Assembly (NCBI GenBank): GCA_965199165.1
Contig: OZ240681.1
Span: 3,224,001 to 3,288,000 of the forward strand
DNA from: LMUY01 sp965199165
GTDB taxonomy: Bacteria > Pseudomonadota > Alphaproteobacteria > Acetobacterales > Acetobacteraceae
Direction of reading: 5' to 3'
Length of the DNA: 64,000 nt
Shown: positions 24,359-33,778 of the stretch, one piece after another
Position numbering within the stretch: the first letter of the stretch is position 1
Layout: each line of letters opens with the position of its first letter
Position numbers and translations under genes: made by a program
Notes under the pieces: model-generated
Databases searched by the model: none
Told to the model about the DNA's origin: nothing
The model's input: the letters and a program-made list of their open reading frames with translations, nothing else

Positions 24359-27300
24359 ATGTCCGCGCCGTTCATCCTGCGGCCGATCGCGACCACGCTG
24401 ATGATCGTCGCCATCCTGCTGCTGGGCGCCCTCGGCTACCGCCTGCTGCCGGTGGCGGCACTGCCCAGCGTGGACTTCCCGACGATCCAGGTGACGACGA
24501 CCTTCCCGGGTGCCTCCCCGGAGGTGGTGGAGACGTCCATCACCGCGCCGCTGGAGCATTACTTCGGACAGATCTCCGGCCTTACCTCCATGGGATCGAT
24601 CAGCAGCTACGGCACCAGCCAGATCACGCTGCAGTTCGACCTGTCGCGCCCGATCGACGCGGCGGCGCAGGACGTGCAGGCGCAGATCAACGGGGCGGCG
24701 GGCTGGATCCCCATCGCGCTGCTGCCCGGGCCGCCCACCTACCGCGAGGTCAACCCGGCCGACACGCCGGTGATCATCCTGGCGCTGACCTCGGACACGC
24801 TGCCCCTGCAGGAGGTGGACGACTACGCCGAGACCGCCATCGTGCAGAAGCTGTCCCAGGTGCCCGGCGTCGGCGCGGTGACGATCGAAGGTGGGCAGAC
24901 CCGTGCGGTGCGATTGCAGGCCAACCCGGCGCAGCTCGCCGGGCTGGGCCTGTCTATGGAGGATGTGCGCCGGGCGGTGGCGGCGGCCACCACGGACAAC
25001 CCGAAGGGCAGCCTGGACGGCCCGATGCAGGCGTTCCAGATCGGCGCCAACGACCAGCTGTTCGGCGCGGCGGCGTATCAGGACGTGGTGGTCGCCTACC
25101 GCAACAACGCGCCGGTGCTGCTGCGCGACATCGGCCAGGCGGTGGACGGGGCGGAGAATGCCGAGCTCGCCGGCTGGTTCAACGGCCGCCCGGCCGTCAT
25201 CCTGGACATCCAGCGCCAGCCCGGCGCCAATACCATCGCCGTGGTCGACGCCGCCCGCGCCCTGCTGCCGAAGCTGCGCGCCGCCCTGCCGCCGGGCCTG
25301 AAGGTGGTGGTGGCGACCGACCGCACCGTCACCATCCGCGCGGCCATCGCCGACGTGCAGTTCACCCTGCTGCTGACCATCGCGCTGGTGGTGCTGGTGA
25401 TCTTTCTGTTCCTGCGCAAGCTTTGGGCCACGGTGATCCCCAGCGTGACGCTGCCGGTGTCGCTGATCGCCACCTTCGGCGCCATGGCGCTGTGCGGGTT
25501 CAGCCTGGACAACCTGTCGCTGATGGCGCTGACGGTCGCCTCCGGCTTCGTCGTGGACGACGCGATCGTGATGATCGAGAACATCGTCCGCTACGTCGAG
25601 GCCGGGGAGGCACCGCTGCCGGCGGCGCTGAAGGGCGCGCGGCAGATCGGCTTCACCGTGGTGTCGCTGACGGTGTCGCTGGTGGCGGTGTTCATCCCGC
25701 TGCTGCTGATGGGCGGGATCGTCGGGCGGCTGTTCCGCGAGTTCGCCATCACCCTGTCGCTGGCGGTGGTCGTCTCGGGCTTCGTCTCGCTGACGCTGAC
25801 GCCCATGATGTGCGCGCGGCTGCTGGGCGCGCACGACCCGGACCATCGCCCGAGCCTACTGTTCCGGCTCAGCGAGCGCGGGTTCGACGCGCTGTGCGGC
25901 GGCTATGTGCGCGGGCTGGACTGGGTGCTGCGCCATCGGCGGCTGACGATGGGGGGCTTCCTGCTGACGCTGCTGGCGACGGGATGGCTGGCGGTGGCGA
26001 TCGACAAGGGCTTCCTGCCCGTGCAGGACACCGGGCTGCTGATCGGCACCACGGACGCGCCGCAGGATACCTCCTTCGCCGCGATGTCCCGCTTGCAGCA
26101 GGCGGTGGCGGACGTGGTGGCGCGGGACCCGGACGTCGTCACCGTCGACAGCTTCGTCGGCGCCGGCACCACCAACCCGACGCTGAACAGCGGGCGCATC
26201 TACATCGACATCGGCTCGCCGGACCACCGCCCGCCTGCCCGCGTGGTCATGGAGCGGCTGCGCCGGGCGGCGGAGACGGTCGCGGGCATCACGCTGCACC
26301 TGCAGCCGGCGCAGGACTTCGCGATCGAGACGCGCGCCTCCCGCACGCAATACCAATATCAATTGCAGGACCTGGACCCGGAGGAGTTGCGGCTGTGGAG
26401 CGGCCGGCTGGAGGCGGCCTTGCGGACCGACCCCGCGCTGGCCGACGTAGCCAGCGACCAGCAGGATGACGGGCTGCGCATGACGCTGACAGTGGACCGC
26501 CAGGCCGCCGCGCGCATGGGCGTCACGATGAGCGACATCGACCAGACGCTGTACGACGCGTTCGGTCAGCGCCAGATCGCCACCGTCTACTCGCCGCTCA
26601 CGCAATACCACGTCATCCTGGAGGTCGATCCGCGCTACCGCGACGACCCGGCGGTGCTGAACAAGATCTACGTCACGTCCGGCAGTTCGCTCGCCTCGTT
26701 CGGCAGCGACGCCTCCAGCGGCATCGGCGGCGGGTTCCACCAATCCTCGCCGGCCATCCCGCTGGCCGCCTTCGCCCGGGTGGAGCGGCGGCTGGCGCCG
26801 CTGGCGATCACCCATCAGGGCCTGTTCCCGGCGACCACGATCTCGTTCAACCTGGCGGAAGGCGCCTCGCTCGGCCAGGGGGTGGCGGCGCTGCACCGGG
26901 CGGAGGCGCGGATCGGCCTGCCGGACACGGTGCAGACCGGCCTGGTGGGCGCGGCGGCGGAGTTCGCGTCCTCCCTGTCCAGCGAGGTCGGGCTGGTCGT
27001 GGCGGCGATCGTCACCGTCTACATCGTGCTGGGCGTGCTGTACGAGAGCTTCATCCACCCGGTCACCATCCTGTCGACCCTGCCCTCGGCCGGCGTGGGG
27101 GCGTTCGCGGCGCTGATGCTGGCGGGCATGGAGCTGGACCTGATCTCGCTGATCGGCCTCGTGCTGCTGATCGGCATCGTCAAGAAGAACGCCATCATGA
27201 TGGTGGACTTCGCCCTGGAGGCGGAGCGGACGCAGGGGATGACCCCGCTTGCCGCCATCCGCGAGGCCTGCGTGCTGCGCTTCCGCCCGATCATGATGAC

Positions 27301-27622
27301 GACCATGGCGGCCCTGCTGGGCGCGCTGCCACTGGCGCTCGGCACCGGCACCGGGTCCGAGCTGCGCCGCCCGCTGGGCGTGGCCATCGTCGGCGGCCTG
27401 CTGCTCAGCCAGGTGCTGACGCTCTACACCACGCCCGTCATCTACCTCGGCTTCGACGCCCTGCAACGTCGCCTCACCCGGCGCCGCCACGGTGCCAAAC
27501 CCTCTCCCTCTGGGAGAGGGCAGGGTGGGGGTCGTCCAAACCCGACATCTTTGTCCAGTGCGAACCACCCTCACCCCGACCCTCTCCCAGAGGGAGAGGC
27601 ACACGCGAGGCTTCGGGTGTGA
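24359..27622 (+). CDS. RND multidrug pump subunit 1 (MdtB-like)
   Basis: A 1087-residue inner-membrane proton antiporter of the hydrophobe/amphiphile efflux family. It has the usual 12-helix layout with two large periplasmic loops, the proton-relay Asp pair in TM4 (SGFVVDDAIVMIENIV) and the TM10 Lys region (GIVKKNAIMMVDFAL). It is most like MdtB/MdtC-type pumps, which pair two different RND subunits. The last roughly 45 residues, after RRLTRRRHGAK, are not RND sequence: they are the translation of a palindromic repeat (PSPSGRGQGGG ... HPHPDPLPEGEAH), so the core protein is about 1040 residues. The stop overlaps the GTG start of the second pump gene. Confidence 0.93.
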   Translation: MSAPFILRPIATTLMIVAILLLGALGYRLLPVAALPSVDFPTIQVTTTFPGASPEVVETSITAPLEHYFGQISGLTSMGSISSYGTSQITLQFDLSRPIDAAAQDVQAQINGAAGWIPIALLPGPPTYREVNPADTPVIILALTSDTLPLQEVDDYAETAIVQKLSQVPGVGAVTIEGGQTRAVRLQANPAQLAGLGLSMEDVRRAVAAATTDNPKGSLDGPMQAFQIGANDQLFGAAAYQDVVVAYRNNAPVLLRDIGQAVDGAENAELAGWFNGRPAVILDIQRQPGANTIAVVDAARALLPKLRAALPPGLKVVVATDRTVTIRAAIADVQFTLLLTIALVVLVIFLFLRKLWATVIPSVTLPVSLIATFGAMALCGFSLDNLSLMALTVASGFVVDDAIVMIENIVRYVEAGEAPLPAALKGARQIGFTVVSLTVSLVAVFIPLLLMGGIVGRLFREFAITLSLAVVVSGFVSLTLTPMMCARLLGAHDPDHRPSLLFRLSERGFDALCGGYVRGLDWVLRHRRLTMGGFLLTLLATGWLAVAIDKGFLPVQDTGLLIGTTDAPQDTSFAAMSRLQQAVADVVARDPDVVTVDSFVGAGTTNPTLNSGRIYIDIGSPDHRPPARVVMERLRRAAETVAGITLHLQPAQDFAIETRASRTQYQYQLQDLDPEELRLWSGRLEAALRTDPALADVASDQQDDGLRMTLTVDRQAAARMGVTMSDIDQTLYDAFGQRQIATVYSPLTQYHVILEVDPRYRDDPAVLNKIYVTSGSSLASFGSDASSGIGGGFHQSSPAIPLAAFARVERRLAPLAITHQGLFPATTISFNLAEGASLGQGVAALHRAEARIGLPDTVQTGLVGAAAEFASSLSSEVGLVVAAIVTVYIVLGVLYESFIHPVTILSTLPSAGVGAFAALMLAGMELDLISLIGLVLLIGIVKKNAIMMVDFALEAERTQGMTPLAAIREACVLRFRPIMMTTMAALLGALPLALGTGTGSELRRPLGVAIVGGLLLSQVLTLYTTPVIYLGFDALQRRLTRRRHGAKPSPSGRGQGGGRPNPTSLSSANHPHPDPLPEGEAHARLRV
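27500..27599. repeat. Two-armed CCCTCTCCC composite palindrome
   Basis: The left unit CCCTCTCCC-TCT-GGGAGAGGG (27500-27520, perfect 9-bp arms) is followed by CAGGGTGGGGGTC. The right unit 27581-27599 (CCTCTCCC-AGA-GGGAGAGG) is preceded by CACCCTCACCCCGA. Left and right halves are reverse complements over about 34 bases, so the whole is a 100-bp imperfect inverted repeat with about 30 bases of central sequence. It lies inside the 3' end of the first RND gene and encodes its unusual tail. Confidence 0.9.
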
Positions 27623-30600
27623 TCCTCTCGGCACCCTTCATCCGCCGCCCGGTGGCCACCCTGCTGGTGGCGATCGGCATCCTGCTGCTGGGCGCCGTCG
27701 CCTACCTGCATCTGCCGATCGCCGCCTTGCCGAACGTGGACCGGCCGACGATCAGCGTGTGGGGCTACTTGCCCGGCGCCAGTGCGGACACCGTCGCCTC
27801 CTCGCTGTCGCAGCCGCTGGAGCGCCAGTTGGGCACCATCCCGGGCATCGTCGAGATGTTCTCCTGGAGCGGCGCAGGCGGCTGCGAGATCGACATTCAG
27901 TTCGACCTCGACAAGGACATCGATGCGGCGGCGACCGCGGTGCAATCGGCGATCAACGCCGCCGGGCCGAACCTGCCGAAGGACCTGCCCTTGCCGCCGG
28001 GCTATTGGAAGGCCAACCCCTCCGGCGCCCCGGTGATCGTCCTGGCGATGGTGTCGGACGTGCTGGATCCGTCCGAGGTATACGAGGCGGCGGACAGCGT
28101 GGTGGGCGAGCGCCTGTCGCAAATCCCGGGCGTGGCGCGGGTGAACATCTCCGGCGCCGAACGCGCCGCCGTCCGCATCCGAGCCTCGCCGCGGCTGATG
28201 GCCAACCTCGGCGTGTCGCTGGAGCAAATCCGGCAGACGGTGCAGGCGGCCTCGCTGAACCTGCCGAAGGGCACGGTGGCCGAAGGTGACCAGGAATGGA
28301 CGCTGGAGGCCAACGACCAGCTGCTGAAGGCGGCGGAGTACCGCAGCCTCGTCGTGGCCTGGCGCAACGGCGCGGCGGTGCACCTGCAGGACGTGGCCGA
28401 CGTCACCGACAGCGTCATCAACAGCAAGCTCGCCGGCTGGTATGGCGAGCATCGCGGCGTGGTGGTCAACGTCTACAAGCAGCCGGACGCCAACGTGGTC
28501 GAGACGGTGGACGCGGTGAAGGCGGCCTTGCCCGGACTGGCGCGCTGGCTGCCGCCGTCCATCCGCATGGTCCCGGTCTATGACCGCACCACGCTGATCC
28601 GCGCCTCGGTCGCCGACGTGCAGGTCACGATCGCGATCGCGGTCGGGCTGGTGGTGCTCGTCGTCCTGCTGTTCCTACGCCGGGTCTGGGCCACCGTCAT
28701 CCCGGCGCTCGCCATCCCGGTGGTGCTGGCGGCCACGGCGGTGGCGATGCGCCTGCTCGGCTACACGCTCGACAACCTCTCGCTGATGGCGATGGCGGTG
28801 GCGATCGGCTTCGTCGTGGATGACGCGGTGATCGTGGTCGAGAACGTCATCCGCCGCATGGACGAAGGCGAGACGGCGGTCGCGGCATCGCTGGCCAGTG
28901 CGCGGCAGATGGGGTTCACCATCCTGGCGATCTCGGCCGCCCTGGTGGCCGCGCTGACGCCGGTGCTGTTCATGCCGGACGTGGTGGGCCGCTACATGCG
29001 CGAGTTCGGCGTCACCCTGGCCGTGACCATCGCGTTTTCCGCCCTGGTCTCGCTGACGCTCACGCCCATGCTGTGCAGCCGCCTGCTGGTGCGCGCCCGG
29101 GCGCATGCGGCCAAACGGTCCCTGGCTGCGGTGGCCTACGCGCGCAGCCTGGACTGGTCGTTGCGCCACCCGGTTGTCGTGCTGCTGGCCATGGCGGCCA
29201 CGGTCGCGGCCTCGGCCGGCCTGTATGGGATGCTGCCGAAGGGGTTCATGCCGACGCAGGACACCGGCATCCTCCGGGTCCGCACCGTCACCATCTCCAA
29301 CGTCTCCTTCGCGGCGATGGAGACGCTGCAGCGCACGGTCGCGCGGGCGATCCTGGCCGACCCGGCGGTCGACGGGCTGACCTCGTATATCGGCGCCGAC
29401 AACGGCACCACGCTCAGCAGCGGCAACATCATCGCCAGCCTCAAGCCGCTCGGCCAGCGGCGCGAGACGATCGAGCAGGTGGTTGCCCGGCTGCGCACCA
29501 CGCTGGCGCAGGTCAGCGGCATCCGGACCTTCTTCATCCCGCTGCAGGACCTCAACCTCGGGGCGCAGAGCTCCTCCGCGCGCTACCAGTACACGCTGAC
29601 CGGGCCGAGCCCGGAGGAGGTGTTCCGCTGGGAGGAGGCGCTGCGGAGGCGGATGAACCGCATGGGGGAGGTGACCGACGTCATCACCAACCTGGAGACC
29701 GCCGGGCTGGAAGCCGGCCTGGCCATCAACCGGACGCGCGCGGCGACGATGGGCATCACCCCCACCGCGATCGACCAGACCCTGTACGACGCGTTCGGCC
29801 AGCGCCAGATCCGCACGCTGTACTTGCCGTCGAACTACTCCCGCGTGATCCTGGAGGTCGATCCGGACACCGGGACCGACCCGGCGGCCTTCGCCAACAT
29901 CTACGTGCCCGGCACGGCGGCGCAGGTGCCGATGGCCTCGCTGGTGCAGCCGTTCCGCAGCCATGCGGCGATGTGGGTGGTGCATGCGGACCAGTTCCCC
30001 TCCGCCACCATCTCGTTCGACACGGCGCCTGGCGTCTCGATCGGCGACGCCATCGCGGCCATCCACGCGGCCGAGCGCGAGTTGCGGATGCCGGACGAGA
30101 TCCAGGCCGGCTTCCGCGGCGAGGCGCTGGAGGCCAGCAAGTCCGGCGGCAAGCAGCTGGCGCAGTTCGCCGGCGCGATCGTCGCGGTCTACATCGTCTT
30201 GGGCATCCTGTACGAGAGCTTCGCCCATCCGTTCACCATCCTGTCCACGCTGCCCTCGGCGCTGTTCGGTGCGCTGCTGGCGCTGGAGGTAACGCATTTC
30301 CAGTTCACGCTGATCGCGTCGATAGCCTGCGTGCTGCTGGTGGGCATGGTGATGAAGAATGCCATCATGATGGTGGATTTCGCGCTTGAGCTGCAGCGCG
30401 GCCGCAGCCTGACGCCACGCGACGCCGTGCGCCAGGCCGCGTTGCAGCGGGCGCGCCCGATCGTCATGACGACGCTGGTGGCGATCCTCAGCGCGCTGCC
30501 GATGGCGCTCGGCACCGGGCCGGGGCACGAACTGCGCCAGCCGCTCGGCATCGCCAACGTCGGCGGCCTGGCCGCCTCCCAGCTGCTGACGCTGTACTCC

Positions 30601-30690
30601 ACGCCGGTTATCTACCTGCTGATCGCGCGCCTGCAGCTCAGGTGGCAGCGTCGCCGCACCGCACGCCACGCCTACGACCCCAGCGCTTGA
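27619..30690 (+). CDS. RND multidrug pump subunit 2 (MdtC-like)
   Basis: A 1023-residue RND pump starting at GTG 27619, within the stop of the first pump gene (GTGA). It begins MILSAPFIRRPVATLL and has the TM4 Asp pair in IGFVVDDAVIVVENVI and the TM10 Lys region GMVMKNAIMMVDFAL, so both pump subunits keep the proton-relay residues. Sequence similarity to subunit 1 runs through the whole length, as for MdtB/MdtC, which work as a heterotrimer with MdtA. No TolC-type gene follows; the next feature is a palindrome that could terminate transcription, then the convergent gapR. Confidence 0.93.
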   Translation: MILSAPFIRRPVATLLVAIGILLLGAVAYLHLPIAALPNVDRPTISVWGYLPGASADTVASSLSQPLERQLGTIPGIVEMFSWSGAGGCEIDIQFDLDKDIDAAATAVQSAINAAGPNLPKDLPLPPGYWKANPSGAPVIVLAMVSDVLDPSEVYEAADSVVGERLSQIPGVARVNISGAERAAVRIRASPRLMANLGVSLEQIRQTVQAASLNLPKGTVAEGDQEWTLEANDQLLKAAEYRSLVVAWRNGAAVHLQDVADVTDSVINSKLAGWYGEHRGVVVNVYKQPDANVVETVDAVKAALPGLARWLPPSIRMVPVYDRTTLIRASVADVQVTIAIAVGLVVLVVLLFLRRVWATVIPALAIPVVLAATAVAMRLLGYTLDNLSLMAMAVAIGFVVDDAVIVVENVIRRMDEGETAVAASLASARQMGFTILAISAALVAALTPVLFMPDVVGRYMREFGVTLAVTIAFSALVSLTLTPMLCSRLLVRARAHAAKRSLAAVAYARSLDWSLRHPVVVLLAMAATVAASAGLYGMLPKGFMPTQDTGILRVRTVTISNVSFAAMETLQRTVARAILADPAVDGLTSYIGADNGTTLSSGNIIASLKPLGQRRETIEQVVARLRTTLAQVSGIRTFFIPLQDLNLGAQSSSARYQYTLTGPSPEEVFRWEEALRRRMNRMGEVTDVITNLETAGLEAGLAINRTRAATMGITPTAIDQTLYDAFGQRQIRTLYLPSNYSRVILEVDPDTGTDPAAFANIYVPGTAAQVPMASLVQPFRSHAAMWVVHADQFPSATISFDTAPGVSIGDAIAAIHAAERELRMPDEIQAGFRGEALEASKSGGKQLAQFAGAIVAVYIVLGILYESFAHPFTILSTLPSALFGALLALEVTHFQFTLIASIACVLLVGMVMKNAIMMVDFALELQRGRSLTPRDAVRQAALQRARPIVMTTLVAILSALPMALGTGPGHELRQPLGIANVGGLAASQLLTLYSTPVIYLLIARLQLRWQRRRTARHAYDPSA

Positions 30691-30702
30691 ACCCATGATA
30701 AG

Positions 30703-30723
30703 CCCTCTCCCGGAAGGAGAGGG
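30703..30723. repeat. CCCTCTCC palindrome, possible bidirectional terminator
   Basis: Perfect 8-bp arms CCCTCTCC (30703-30710) and GGAGAGGG (30716-30723) around CGGAA, located 12 bases after the stop of the second RND gene and 13 bases after the convergent gapR stop. This position suits a terminator hairpin for both, although no T-run follows on either strand. Confidence 0.7.
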
Positions 30724-30736
30724 AGAAGCGCTCCGG

Positions 30737-31006
30737 CTACATCCCGAGCGCGCGGCGATACAGGTCGAGCAGCGTCTCCTGCTCCTCCACGTCGGCCGGC
30801 TCCTGCTTGCGGATGCTGATGATCTGCCGGATGACCTTGACGTCGAACCCGGCGGACTTGGATTCCGAGTAGATGTCCTTGATGTCGGAGGAGAGCGCCT
30901 TCTTCTCCTCCTCCAGCCGCTCGATCCGTTCGATGATGCTGCGCAGGCGGTCGGCCGCGATGCCCCCAACTTGGGTGTCGTCTTCCACCTTCTCTGCCGT
31001 CGCCAT
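30737..31006 (-). CDS. gapR: DUF2312 / GapR family nucleoid-associated protein
   Basis: An 89-residue protein from ATG 31006 (GGAGG upstream). It reads DDTQVGGIAADRLRSIIERI, RLEEEKKALSSDIKDIYSES and SAGFDVKVIRQIISIRKQ, the highly conserved signature of DUF2312. In Caulobacter the family member GapR is a helical DNA-binding protein that encircles overtwisted DNA ahead of replication and transcription. Length and sequence match along the whole family, so the name is given with confidence in family and moderate confidence in role. It converges with the RND operon and is divergent from the M20 hydrolase gene. Confidence 0.92.
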   Translation of the reverse strand: MATAEKVEDDTQVGGIAADRLRSIIERIERLEEEKKALSSDIKDIYSESKSAGFDVKVIRQIISIRKQEPADVEEQETLLDLYRRALGM

Positions 31007-31034
31007 CGTCCGTCCGCCTCCATGCAAGGCGGCG

Positions 31035-31063
31035 GGGGTAGCTTCCGGGGCGCACCGGGTCAA
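31035..31063 (-). promoter_or_regulatory. Weak candidate promoter of gapR
   Basis: On the minus strand TTGACC (31063-31058) is followed after 17 bases by TACCCC (31040-31035), 29 bases before the gapR start. The -35 is good and the -10 poor, as expected in this GC-rich genome. Support is spacing and position only. Confidence 0.22.
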
Positions 31064-31127
31064 CGGGGCTGGCCCTGCCGCGACCGTGCTGTAACATCCC
31101 GGCCACGCACCGTGAGGAGACCCGCCG

Positions 31128-32291
31128 ATGTCCGCCATCGATCAGATCCGCGCCTACCATGACGAACTCGCGGCGTTCCGGCAGGACCTGCACGCCCATC
31201 CGGAGCTCGGGCTGGAGGAGCATCGCACGGCGGAGCTGGTGGCGGCCAAGCTCGAGTCCTGGGGGATCGAGGTGCATCGCGGCGTGGGGAAGACCGGCGT
31301 GGTGGGCGTGCTGCGGGCCGGCAACGGGCAGGCCCGCATCGGCCTGCGGGCGGACATGGACGCACTGCCCATCGTCGAGGCGAACGACCTGCCCTATCGC
31401 AGCGGCACGCCCGGCGTGATGCATGCCTGCGGGCATGACGGCCACACCACCATGCTGCTGGGCGCCGCCCGCTACCTCGCCGAGACGAAGGACTTCAACG
31501 GCACCGTCCACTTCATCTTCCAGCCGGGCGAGGAGGGGATCGGCGGCGCCCTGGCCATGCTGGACGACAAGCTGTTCGAGCGGTTCCCCTGCGACGCCGT
31601 GTTCGGCATGCACAACCGCCCGGGCATGGCGGTGGGCCAGTACGCGATCTGCCCCGGGCCGGCGATGGCGGGCGGCGCGTTCTTCGACATCCATGTCGAG
31701 GGCAAAGGCTCGCACGGCGCCCATCCGGAGCAGAGCGTCGACCCGGTGCTGACCGCCTGCCACATCGGCGCGGCGCTGCAATCCGTGGTGTCGCGCAACA
31801 TCGCCCCGACCGACACGGCGGTGGTCAGCGTGACCAAGATCACCAGCGGGGACGCCTACAACGTGGTGCCGCAATCCGCCAAGCTCGCCGGCACCGCCCG
31901 TGCCTTCAAGAAGGAGGTGATGGCCCGGATCGAGGAGCGGATGCGCGCCCTGGTGGACGGCATCGCCGCGGGCTTCGGCGCCACCGCGACGCTCGATTTC
32001 CGCACCATCTTCGCTCCGCTCGACAACGACCCGGCGCAGACCCTGGCCTATGCGGACGCCGCGGCGGAGCTGGTGGGCGAGGCCGCGGTCGACCGCAACA
32101 AGGGCCCGACCATGGGTTCGGAGGACTTCGCCTTCATGATGGAGAAGGTGCCGGGTGCCTACATCCTGGTCGGCAACGGCGAGGGCGCGTCGCCCCACCA
32201 CCCCCGCTACAACTTCAACGATGCCGCCATCCCGTTCGGCGCCGGGCTGTACGCCCGCATGGTGGAGCGCACCCTGCCGAAGGGGATCTGA
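31128..32291 (+). CDS. M20 family amidohydrolase (hippurate hydrolase/aminoacylase-like)
   Basis: A 387-residue cytoplasmic metallohydrolase of the M20D group, which removes N-acyl groups from amino acids. Metal and catalytic motifs are intact: GLRADMDALPI, HACGHDGHTTMLLGAA, FQPGEEG, GMHNRPGM, the dimerisation-domain His in GKGSHGAHPEQSVD, and HHPRYNFND near the end. The exact N-acyl substrate cannot be assigned. GAGGAG precedes ATG 31128. It is divergent from gapR and converges with the SLT-like gene 6 bases away. Confidence 0.92.
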   Translation: MSAIDQIRAYHDELAAFRQDLHAHPELGLEEHRTAELVAAKLESWGIEVHRGVGKTGVVGVLRAGNGQARIGLRADMDALPIVEANDLPYRSGTPGVMHACGHDGHTTMLLGAARYLAETKDFNGTVHFIFQPGEEGIGGALAMLDDKLFERFPCDAVFGMHNRPGMAVGQYAICPGPAMAGGAFFDIHVEGKGSHGAHPEQSVDPVLTACHIGAALQSVVSRNIAPTDTAVVSVTKITSGDAYNVVPQSAKLAGTARAFKKEVMARIEERMRALVDGIAAGFGATATLDFRTIFAPLDNDPAQTLAYADAAAELVGEAAVDRNKGPTMGSEDFAFMMEKVPGAYILVGNGEGASPHHPRYNFNDAAIPFGAGLYARMVERTLPKGI

Positions 32292-32297
32292 CGCCGG

Positions 32298-33053
32298 CTA
32301 CGGGAAGCTGCGGCGGGCGGGCGGGTCCTCCGCCGCCGTCGTCGCGGGCTGCGGCAGCGTGGCGGACCAGGCGAGCTGCAGCTGCTGCAGCAGCGCCGCC
32401 CGTTGCGCCACGACGGATTGCACGAAAAGCCGCTCGGACAGGTCGGCACGGGCGTATTGCCGCCCCACCTGGTCGCGGTACGGCATCGCCAGGGCCAGCG
32501 TGCGGGAGTGGTAATTGCCCACCGCTGCCTGCCAATCGCCGGACTCCTGGAACAGGCTGAGGAGGAAGCGCGCGGCGTAGTCGGCATTCAGCGCCGGGTC
32601 GAACCCGTCGGCGACGCTGCGGAACGCCGTCGGATGCGCCGCCAGGTTGACCTGGAGGCAGCCGACGTCGATGGAGGCGGTGCCGGCAGCCTGCGCCTTC
32701 AGCACCCAGGCCACGGCGGACGCCCGGTCCGGAAAGAACAGCCCGTCGCCCCCGGCATTCACCGTCCACGGCCAGGCATGCCGCTGCCCGGGCCGCGCAT
32801 CCGGGCGCCCGGTCTCCACCACGGCGATGGCGAGCAGCAGCCCGGTCGGGATGGCGTAACGCCGCTCGGCCGCCAGGATCGGGGTCTCGCAATCCACCGC
32901 CGTGCGCCGTGCTGCCTCCGTTTCCGCCGACGACGGCAGCCGCACCGGCAGGTGCTTGCCGTACTCCTCTGCCCCCGCCCGCGTCACCAGAAGCATCGCG
33001 CCCAAGACGTAGTGCGGGTAAGCGCAGCGCCATCCGCCACCCCGTCGCATCAT
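32298..33053 (-). CDS. Lytic transglycosylase-like SLT domain protein
   Basis: A 251-residue exported protein; ATG 33053 or 33050 (tandem ATGs). The hydrophobic stretch YVLGAMLLVTRAGA is a likely signal peptide. The SLT fold is shown by the catalytic Glu in GLLLAIAVVETGRP, by IDVGCLQVNLAAHP (the G-x-x-Q-x-N signature) and by NADYAARFLLSLF with NYHSRT. Such enzymes cleave the MurNAc-GlcNAc bond in peptidoglycan. Its start lies 5 bases after the stop of the DUF1028 gene, so it is probably the last gene of a three-gene unit with DUF1028 and dienelactone hydrolase, although no functional link is obvious. Confidence 0.82.
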   Translation of the reverse strand: MMRRGGGWRCAYPHYVLGAMLLVTRAGAEEYGKHLPVRLPSSAETEAARRTAVDCETPILAAERRYAIPTGLLLAIAVVETGRPDARPGQRHAWPWTVNAGGDGLFFPDRASAVAWVLKAQAAGTASIDVGCLQVNLAAHPTAFRSVADGFDPALNADYAARFLLSLFQESGDWQAAVGNYHSRTLALAMPYRDQVGRQYARADLSERLFVQSVVAQRAALLQQLQLAWSATLPQPATTAAEDPPARRSFP

Positions 33054-33058
33054 CCCAG

Positions 33059-33778
33059 CTACCGGTTGAACGACAGGCCCAGGCCGCGGGCACGCCACCC
33101 CGCCTCGATCGCATCCAGATCGGTCAGGCCGGAGGGGGCGCCGCGGGAAGGCGCGGTCTTCAGCCGCGGCAGCGCCTCCGTCCGCCACAGGCCGAGCAGC
33201 CGGCGCAGCTCCCCCAGCGGATCGGCGTGGTCGTCGACGCGCAGGTTCAGGTCGGGGAAGTCCTCGGTCGTGGTCAGCACCATCGCGGCGGATTGGCGGC
33301 CCCGGCGGTCGCCGCCGGCACGCTGTCCGGCGTCCAGCGCGTCCATCAGCCGCTCCGGCAGGTCCGCGGCGCCGTGGGCGAGGTAGCTGGCCAGGGTGTC
33401 ACCCACCACCGCGGCGCCGGCCAGCATGTTGCCGGCCACGCTGACCGCCGGGCCAGCCTCGCTGCCGCACCAGCTGACGCAGTGGCGCCCGGTCCACGTG
33501 GCGGTGCGGCCATGCCGGTCCACGGTGTGCACCTGGCGCAGGTGCCTGCCGTCATCCCCGGCCAGCGCCCCCTCGATGGCGGCGTCGGGCGCCAGGCCGC
33601 GCGCCAGCCCGGCCAGCACGGCAGGGCCGAGATAGCGGTTGGTGATGGATTGCGTCGACACGGCGCCCACGCCCTGCTGCACGAACGGGCAGCTCGCCCC
33701 GACGGCGAAGGCGCAGGTGGTCACCGCCACGGCGAAGGCGCCGGTCTGCTTGTCGTGCGCCACGATCGACCAGGTCAT
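33059..33778 (-). CDS. DUF1028 family protein (predicted Ntn-hydrolase fold)
   Basis: A 239-residue protein from ATG 33778, overlapping the stop of the dienelactone hydrolase gene (ATGA). It begins MTWSIVAHDKQTGAFAVAV and continues with GASCPFVQQGVGAVSTQS and SVAGNMLAGAAVV, the conserved DUF1028 core, which is predicted to adopt the Ntn-hydrolase fold. The C-terminal part (LRVDDHADPLGELRRLLGL) is the family's small helical extension. Biochemical function is not established in the family. Translationally coupled to the upstream hydrolase. Confidence 0.88.
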   Translation of the reverse strand: MTWSIVAHDKQTGAFAVAVTTCAFAVGASCPFVQQGVGAVSTQSITNRYLGPAVLAGLARGLAPDAAIEGALAGDDGRHLRQVHTVDRHGRTATWTGRHCVSWCGSEAGPAVSVAGNMLAGAAVVGDTLASYLAHGAADLPERLMDALDAGQRAGGDRRGRQSAAMVLTTTEDFPDLNLRVDDHADPLGELRRLLGLWRTEALPRLKTAPSRGAPSGLTDLDAIEAGWRARGLGLSFNR

